From: Terriglobia bacterium
GTDB taxonomy: Bacteria > Acidobacteriota > Terriglobia > UBA7540
Direction: 5' to 3'
Assembly: GCA_030042795.1 (NCBI GenBank)
Contig: JASHYZ010000593.1
Coordinates: 1 to 6,958 of the forward strand
DNA: 6,958 bases
Below, in pieces: positions 1 through 3,665 of this stretch (its first letter is position 1; each line of letters starts with the position of its first letter). Both the position numbers and the translations under genes were made by a program. Below the pieces are notes generated by a model. It worked only from the letters and a program-made list of their open reading frames with translations, was not told where the DNA came from and searched no databases.

Positions 1-305
1 CGGCCGATCCCACTGATCACAATCCTGTGATTGGGGAAGCCTTACAATCCTAGCAAGACGCCAAAAGTCATGTCAAGCGGCGAAATAGAAATTTCTTTAC
101 CAACCACTCAGATAGCGCGGGTTTCAATCGCTCCCCGTGTTTTATCGTAAGACTCCAGCGGCGTGCTCGCCCGCGCAGACCACCGTCCAGAGTCGCCTGA
201 GCATGTTCCCTCGTAAACCTGCTTGTATAAGGACCCAGAAACCTCTTTGCTGGCCGCGATGACGGGATAGAGCCGAAGGGCGCTTCGTTCATTTCCTGAA
301 AATCA
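1..305. other. Left flank, no supported gene
   Basis: Both strands were read and no convincing gene was found. A 74-codon open frame on the minus strand (292 to 68) is rich in Arg, has its only possible SD (AGGA) one or two bases from the ATG, and matches nothing I recognise. Small structure exists: ATCACA (16-21) and TGTGAT (26-31) form a 6-bp stem with a 4-base loop, and ACAATCCT occurs twice (19-26 and 44-51). Neither is followed by a T-run, so no terminator is called. Confidence 0.5.
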
Positions 306-315
306 TAATTGGCTA
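306..315. repeat. Left copy of the IS target-site duplication (decayed)
   Basis: TAATTGGCTA abuts the left inverted repeat. The matching copy TAATCAGCTA abuts the right one at 1753-1762. Eight of ten bases agree and both differences are transitions (T/C and G/A). A 10-bp duplication is in the usual range for IS4-family elements. The mismatches suggest an old insertion that has drifted. Confidence 0.75.
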
Positions 316-338
316 TCAGTGCTGTCCCATTAAAAGTC
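316..338 (+). repeat. IS left terminal inverted repeat
   Basis: It begins TCAGTGCTGTCCCA and ends AAAAGTC. Against the reverse complement of 1731-1752 the first 14 bases are identical, then TTAAAAGTC aligns with AGAAAGTC with one gap. The restored transposase stop codon (TAA, 332-330 on the minus strand) lies inside this repeat. Confidence 0.9.
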
Positions 339-527
339 GAACAGGCTCAATTGGGTAGCCGGTTCGATCTCGGGAGATTGATCGTTGAAATCCGAAAACC
401 CTTTAAAATCGGGGCTTTTTCGAAAATCGTGATGCTGAGAATTTCCAAAATTTGATAGAGGCTCATGTCAAGCCCTAGTTGCTTTTTGGCGATAGCCACC
501 AAGACGTAAGCCGAAAGGGCGACCCAC

Positions 528-532
528 ACTAG
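528..532. repeat. ACTAG target duplication, copy 1
   Basis: ACTAG at 528-532 is repeated at 635-639, on either side of the 102-bp insert. The bases outside the copies differ. Fusing the two copies restores the transposase reading frame exactly, so this is a real target duplication and not a chance match. Confidence 0.8.
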
Positions 533-634
533 TCCTTAATTGAATTAATTTGCGTACCTCATAGAGAACAGTTTATGCTTTTAATTCAAGCACTTCCGCT
601 GAATGGCAGGATACGCTAACTTAGGTAATTAATT
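533..634. mobile_element. 102-bp MITE-like insert inside the IS transposase
   Basis: This AT-rich segment interrupts the transposase between the codons for NTL and VWVA. Removing it with one ACTAG copy gives N-T-L-V-W-V-A, which fits the K-T-Q-I-W-V/I-A of intact relatives (recalled) residue for residue. The ends are imperfect inverted repeats. Positions 534-556 and the reverse complement of 612-634 agree at 15 of 23 bases, sharing TTAATT near the tips and GCGTA at the inner edge. A second inverted pair, TTGAATTAA (540-548) and TTAATTCAA (581-589), could fold the left half. It is far too short to encode a protein, so mobility would depend on a transposase elsewhere. Alternatives are a fragment captured during repair or another small palindromic element. 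I do not recognise its family. Confidence 0.65.
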
Positions 635-639
635 ACTAG
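635..639. repeat. ACTAG target duplication, copy 2
   Basis: Second copy of the 5-bp direct repeat that flanks the 102-bp insert; see 528-532. The core CTAG is palindromic. Confidence 0.8.
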
Positions 640-1604
640 GGTATTCACGGCGTTCTCGGAGGTGCCATAGAAGGCCTTGATGCGCAGGTGTTGTTTGATC
701 CAGCGAAAGAACAATTCCACCTGCCAACGGACCCGATAGAGTTGCGCGATGGTCAGGGGCAGCAGGAGAAAATTGTTGGTCAGAAAGGTGAGCCGGGACT
801 CCTTCTCGGCGTCGAAGTAGACGATGCGGCGCAGAGTGTCGGGATAGCGTTTCGCCGTCCGGATGCCGGTGAGACGAATGGTTTGGTCGCAGCGCAAACC
901 CCTGGAACGATCGACGGGACGGGAGGTGCGCAGATAGAACTGCAAGTTCTTTTGGGCGCGAGTCACGAAAAAAGCGCAAGCTTGAGTGAAGAGATAGAGA
1001 CGAGCGAAGTCCACATAACCGCGGTCGAGCAAGTAAAAGATTCCGGGTTCCAGCAAGAGTTCGTCGAGGAGATTGACATCGTGAACGTGGCCGCCGGTCA
1101 CGTAAACATTGGTCGGAAGGGTGCCGCGCAGGTCGAGAAGCGTATGTAACTTGACCGCACTCTTGTGGCGACGAAACTTTCCCCAGGGGAAGAGTGACAG
1201 GCACAAGTCGATGGTGGTGGAGTCGAAAGCATACACCGTCTCGGACAAGTCCACGCCCAAAGATTCCTGGCGGTAAAGGTCGCGCGCCCGACGGATCAGC
1301 ACTTGGGCAAAGTCGCGGTAGATCGCCCGTCGCGAACGTCGTTGGCGTGAGCCAGGGTGTTGCGGGAAACTTGTCCTCGGAAGCCCAGGTGATGGAGCTT
1401 GGGTTGCTGAGCACGAAGACAAGTTTCGATGTCGCGCAAGCTGCGGCGATAGGTCAGTTGCGCGAAGATTAAGCAAAGGAACGGATCCCAACAGGAGAAG
1501 TCTTTCACGTAACGGTTGCCTGGGTAGCGATCGAGGCAAAGCTTAAACTGGTAAGTGGGGAGGAAATCCAAAAGCTGAGAGAAAACGCTGCGGCCCAGAT
1601 TCAT

Positions 1605-1637
1605 CTGCTGCCTCCGGCAGGGGTTGAAAACCAGCAG
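1605..1637 (-). promoter_or_regulatory. Transposase ribosome binding site inside a hairpin
   Basis: GGAGG (minus strand, 1615-1611) sits six bases before the transposase ATG, a strong site. It is embedded in CTGCC-GGA-GGCAG (1620-1608), a 5-bp stem whose loop holds half of the SD. Farther out, CTGCTG (1637-1632) can pair with CAGCAG (1610-1605) just before the start codon, which would compete with the first stem. Hairpins that hide the start site from transcripts entering from outside are a known way for insertion sequences to limit transposase; their use here is inferred. Confidence 0.55.
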
Positions 1638-1730
1638 AATGATGGCAAAAGGACCGCAAAAATTTGAAATCGAAAAATGACATCCTGATCCTTACCTTCG
1701 TGCCTTCAGCGAGTTATGTTGAGGCGCCCT

Positions 1731-1752
1731 GACTTTCTTGGGACAGCACTGA
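1731..1752 (-). repeat. IS right terminal inverted repeat
   Basis: On the minus strand it reads TCAGTGCTGTCCCA followed by AGAAAGTC, matching the left end at 316-338. The flanking TAATCAGCTA begins directly after it on the plus strand. Confidence 0.9.
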
Positions 1753-1762
1753 TAATCAGCTA
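1753..1762. repeat. Right copy of the IS target-site duplication (decayed)
   Basis: TAATCAGCTA matches TAATTGGCTA at 306-315 in eight of ten positions. It fixes the right edge of the insertion sequence at 1752. Confidence 0.75.
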
Positions 1763-1850
1763 GAAATGCGTGTATCTCTTGATTTTGAAGCGCGTCCGTG
1801 GCTTTGGGCCTCTGTGTGGTGTGATCGGAGGCAGCGCTGCGGGTGGACTC

Positions 1851-1923
1851 AGGTTCGTTCTCTCATTCGCTTTAGGTTCGAATAGGTTCGTTCCCAACGT
1901 CTGACCGCCGGAATTTAGGTTCG
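1851..1923 (+). repeat. Cluster of four AGGTTCG repeats
   Basis: AGGTTCG occurs at 1851-1857, 1874-1880, 1884-1890 and 1917-1923, with starts spaced 23, 10 and 33 bases. Three copies extend to AGGTTCGTT and three are preceded by TA. A relative, GGGTTCGTTTC, lies at 2068-2078. The last copy also forms AGGTTC-GTTTTT-GAACCT (1917-1934), a 6-bp stem with a 6-base loop. The spacing is too irregular and the units too short for CRISPR. A protein-binding array or remnant of a tandem repeat are possibilities. Confidence 0.55.
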
Positions 1924-1962
1924 TTTTTGAACCTCATTTTCGACTGTTCTTTGGGCTTATCG

Positions 1963-1983
1963 CTAATCGAATCTGTCGATTAG
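1963..1983. other. Perfect 8-bp inverted repeat (stem-loop)
   Basis: CTAATCGA, a 5-base loop ATCTG, then TCGATTAG. On the minus strand, the direction of transcription from the anti-sigma gene about 190 bases upstream, no T-run follows, so it is a poor intrinsic terminator for that operon. On the plus strand a T-rich stretch follows (about 1985-2000), but no plus-strand gene is seen. It may equally be an operator-like dyad. Confidence 0.45.
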
Positions 1984-2169
1984 GTATTTGGGGTTGTTTT
2001 TCAAACTCGACTGCCATGATGTAGGCTTTTTCAGTTAACTTTTTGGGGATCAATCACATACTGCTTTGGGTTCGTTTCTATACTTATGGTGGGTGTGGCC
2101 GTGGCCCTTGTGGCGAAGATAGTTTCGATCTTGTTGGGGCGCCCGTTGCTGGCATGGGCAGCTAGCGGC

Positions 2170-3015
2170 TTAATCTGAGGCCCTTTGAGTGCGGTTTGAA
2201 ATAGGCTTCTCGGTACGAAAATACTTCTTGTAGGCCGAAATCCAATCCGTGGCGATATCGTGCTGTGCCGTCGGAAGGTCAATCTTCCCCTCACAGACGA
2301 GTTCGTGAAGTCGGTCCTCCAGAGCATCCTTGACGTGCGCATTCCAAACGGTCGATAAGTATGGCTCGGGCCAGAGATTGCGAATATCGTCCGAGCCGCC
2401 TAGTTCCGGAGTGATGAGATAGTCTAATTCGTAGTCTTTTGCTTGGGCGCTCGCCATCCCGTATTCCGCGAACACTTCGCGCTGTATAGAAACGGGGACG
2501 AACCGGGCCTCGTTATGATATTCGCCGGCGCAAACATCTTCTGCGCGCACCGGCCGCGTGGCACCAGGTGTCAGACGCCGATTGGGAGTAGGCGCCACCA
2601 TCAGGCTGGCAAGCCTCGGCCCGGATTCGGTACGGAATATGTGGCCATGACTCAGCCACAGGACGCCGAGTGCTGCGAGCAGCAGGGCAATAGCCACGGT
2701 TTCCCATCGGCGTCCGGAGGGCACGAGCCGCCACGGAGCGAACCAACGCGTGGGATTCGACCTCGTGGCAAGCTCAGCCAACCGAGCCTTGAGCAGCGCG
2801 CGCGGTCCGGCCGCCGGCGGTAACTGCGTGTCGAGGCTTTGATGGTAGGCGCGGACAAAATCCGAAATCGTGCCTTCAAGCTCTGCCATGCGCGCACGGC
2901 AGTCCCAGCACGCGGCGAGATGCTTGCGCCCCTGAGCCGCCCGGTGAATTGAACATTCGCCGTCCGCGAGCAAAAGCAGCTCTTCATCTGAAAGATGATG
3001 GTCTTTTTCGAGCAT
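2170..3015 (-). CDS. Membrane-spanning anti-sigma factor with HNH-like periplasmic domain
   Basis: The product is 281 residues and lies directly after the ECF sigma gene. Residues 1-60 form the sigma-binding zinc-finger module of the zf-HC2 / ZAS type, with H32-x3-C36-x2-C39 (HLAACWDC). Residues about 105-122 (VAIALLLAALGVLWLSH) are the only membrane segment, which places the rest in the periplasm. Residues about 150-267 form a distinct domain with YELDYLITPELGG (195-207), NLWPEPY (213-219), AHVKD (226-230), E233, LH (236-237), VCEGK (240-244) and AQ-x3-AT-DW. From memory this matches a widespread family of small exported proteins with an HNH-nuclease-like motif, where the first block normally reads DHL. 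Here it is D198-Y199, so the first catalytic His is missing and nuclease activity is unlikely. C162 and C241 could form a disulfide. Start ATG 3015 follows a good SD with 8-base spacing that overlaps the end of sigma. Role: holds the sigma factor at the membrane until a periplasmic cue releases it (inferred). The anti-sigma call is firm; the fold of the C-terminal domain is less so. Confidence 0.85.
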   Translation of the reverse strand: MLEKDHHLSDEELLLLADGECSIHRAAQGRKHLAACWDCRARMAELEGTISDFVRAYHQSLDTQLPPAAGPRALLKARLAELATRSNPTRWFAPWRLVPSGRRWETVAIALLLAALGVLWLSHGHIFRTESGPRLASLMVAPTPNRRLTPGATRPVRAEDVCAGEYHNEARFVPVSIQREVFAEYGMASAQAKDYELDYLITPELGGSDDIRNLWPEPYLSTVWNAHVKDALEDRLHELVCEGKIDLPTAQHDIATDWISAYKKYFRTEKPISNRTQRASD

Positions 3016-3020
3016 CGGCT

Positions 3021-3596
3021 TTACCTCTCGTCCGCCCGCGCCAAACGGGCCAGGGACCGCGCCAGCGTAGCGGAAATCGTCCCAAGGGAGACGCCCAGAG
3101 TCTGAGCGATTTCGCGATAACTCAGACCTTCGGCACGTAGCCGAAGGCAGCGCTGGTCTTGCTTCGGAAGAGCTCGAAGCACGGCGAGTAGTCGTTCCTG
3201 TCTTTGGCTGCGCGCCAACTGCTCTTCCGGGGTTGGAGCAGGGTCCAGTTGTCTTTCGGCCAGGCCGGCTTGAATTCCTGCCGTGTCGTGAAGCTTGCGA
3301 TTCGTCGAATGCTGCTTTAGCGCAAGGTTGTGCGCCACGCGAAACACCCAGCCGTGAAGATTCCTGCGAGATCGGCCAAGGTGCAGGTGTCGAAACAACA
3401 GGAGAAACACATCCTGGATGATCTCCTCGCTGTCGTGAATGGACAGCCCGAAGGAGAGAACATAGCGAAGAAGCCGATCTCTAAGTTGGTCAAACAGGTC
3501 GATGACGGCGTTCTCGAGCGCGCCGGGACATACATGAGAGTCAGTGCTGGCCGGAAGGCATAACTCAATCGTCGAATTTTCGGGGAAAATCGACAT
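3021..3596 (-). CDS. ECF-type RNA polymerase sigma factor
   Basis: The product is 191 residues, the normal length for a sigma-70 family ECF factor. Region 2 spans about residues 31-98, including DSEEIIQDVFL (55-65), which matches the D-A-E-D-x-x-Q-D-x-F signature for core binding and -10 recognition, followed by LHGWVFRVAHNLALK (80-94). Region 4 spans about 125-187 with ALPKQDQRCLRLR and a helix-turn-helix, GLSYREIAQTLGVSLGTISA (157-176), for -35 recognition. A Pro-rich linker (DPAPTPEE) separates the two. No regions 1 or 3 are present, as expected. The ATG at 3596 is the only usable start, since an in-frame TGA lies ten bases upstream and no GTG or TTG follows nearby. The gene stops 5 bases before the anti-sigma ATG, so the pair is translationally coupled. 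It probably directs core polymerase to its own promoter and to targets such as the receptor gene, but no promoter was proven. Confidence 0.93.
   Translation of the reverse strand: MSIFPENSTIELCLPASTDSHVCPGALENAVIDLFDQLRDRLLRYVLSFGLSIHDSEEIIQDVFLLLFRHLHLGRSRRNLHGWVFRVAHNLALKQHSTNRKLHDTAGIQAGLAERQLDPAPTPEEQLARSQRQERLLAVLRALPKQDQRCLRLRAEGLSYREIAQTLGVSLGTISATLARSLARLARADER
3024..3029 (-). promoter_or_regulatory. Ribosome binding site of the anti-sigma gene
   Basis: GAGAGG on the minus strand (3029-3024) lies 8 bases before the anti-sigma ATG and immediately before the TAA that ends sigma. The overlap implies that ribosomes finishing sigma restart on the anti-sigma gene, keeping the two products in ratio. 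Confidence 0.7.
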
Positions 3597-3665
3597 GAAA
3601 ACCGCTCACAACCTCCAATAGTATTACAATCCAATACCAAGAGTGGATCGATAACGGCCCGGCTT
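3597..3665 (-). promoter_or_regulatory. Spacer between receptor and sigma genes, with distant SD
   Basis: Sixty-nine bases separate the receptor stop from the sigma ATG. GGAGG (3616-3612) is the best SD but stands 15 bases from the ATG, which is long; a weaker GAGCGG lies nearer. A TAATAC (minus strand, about 3628-3623) resembles a -10 box but lacks a good -35 at the right distance. GTATT/AATAC could form a weak 5-bp stem. There is no strong terminator, so read-through from the receptor gene is possible, and a separate sigma promoter cannot be excluded. Confidence 0.4.

Larger units (their letters stand above)
330..1604 (-). pseudogene. IS4-family DDE transposase, broken by two frameshifts and one insertion
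   Basis: The restored product is 389 residues; the span of 1275 bases minus 107 inserted plus 2 lost is 1170, exactly 390 codons. The N-terminus (1604 to about 1329) begins MNLGRSVFSQLLDFLP, a typical IS4 start, preceded by GGAGG six bases upstream. One base is lost at about 1328/1329, where GAC-GGG-CGA should read GAC-TGG-GCG (D-W-A-I-Y). The core continues in the next frame from 1328 to 640. It carries the first catalytic Asp in YAFDSTTID (codon 1224-1222), the second in LLDRGY (1026-1024), and a perfect YREK signature, Y-x2-R-x3-E-x6-K, with Y at 738-736, R at 729-727, E at 717-715 and K at 696-694. The insert at 533-634 then ends the frame at a TAG (616-618). The C-terminus resumes at 534-527 (NTLV-WVALSAYV). 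One T is missing in the T-run at 398-395. The following frame restores the usual IS4 ending QLSLFDF-stop at 330. No slippery motif marks the shifts, so programmed frameshifting is not supported. Confidence 0.93.
316..1752 (-). mobile_element. IS4-family insertion sequence, complete ends, inactive
   Basis: A 1437-bp element bounded by inverted repeats that share 14 identical terminal bases (TCAGTGCTGTCCCA) and flanked by near-identical 10-bp direct repeats. It carries one transposase gene on the minus strand with the DDE/YREK signature of the IS4 family. Without the nested 107 bp (102-bp insert plus one duplicated ACTAG) and with two lost bases restored, it would be about 1332 bp, a normal size for this group. 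About 147 bp lie between the transposase start and the right end; this part holds the ribosome binding site inside a small hairpin. I do not assign a named IS because that needs ISfinder. Three transposase lesions and the decayed target duplication show that it cannot move on its own. Confidence 0.9.
1763..2169. other. Non-coding region downstream of the anti-sigma gene
   Basis: About 400 bases with no convincing gene on either strand. It is richer in T and G on the plus strand than its neighbours. It holds the AGGTTCG repeat cluster (1851-1923), a perfect stem-loop (1963-1983), the palindrome AGTTAACT (2034-2041) and a doubled GTGGCC near 2096-2107. A minus-strand open frame reaching into 2031 starts inside the anti-sigma gene in another frame and looks like a shadow. 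No obvious terminator (GC-rich stem plus T-run) follows the anti-sigma stop. Confidence 0.5.

Noticed and set aside
14..33. CRP-like operator (TCACA / TGTGA)
   Set aside because: The half sites are in the inverted order to a CRP site and only 4 bases apart, and no gene follows.
68..292. A 74-codon minus-strand open frame, extendable across the empty IS site into about 1866-1763 to give about 117 codons
   Set aside because: The extended frame has no start codon upstream of the ATG at 292, that ATG has no usable SD, and the protein matches no family I know. A frame of this length can arise by chance at this base composition.
688..1472. Plus-strand open frames of 153 and 92 codons
   Set aside because: They lie antisense to the transposase core, whose catalytic motifs are clear on the minus strand. 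They are shadows.
1296..1539. Programmed -1 frameshift between transposase halves
   Set aside because: No slippery heptamer or downstream structure is visible. The shift sits in a codon for a Trp expected in the family, and the gene has two other lesions, so loss of a base is simpler.
1851..1923. CRISPR array
   Set aside because: The repeats are only 7-9 bases and the steps of 10, 23 and 33 bases are irregular, with no cas genes nearby.
2031..2342. A 103-codon minus-strand open frame running past the anti-sigma stop
   Set aside because: It begins inside the anti-sigma gene in another frame, has no SD, and its composition is that of an out-of-frame reading.
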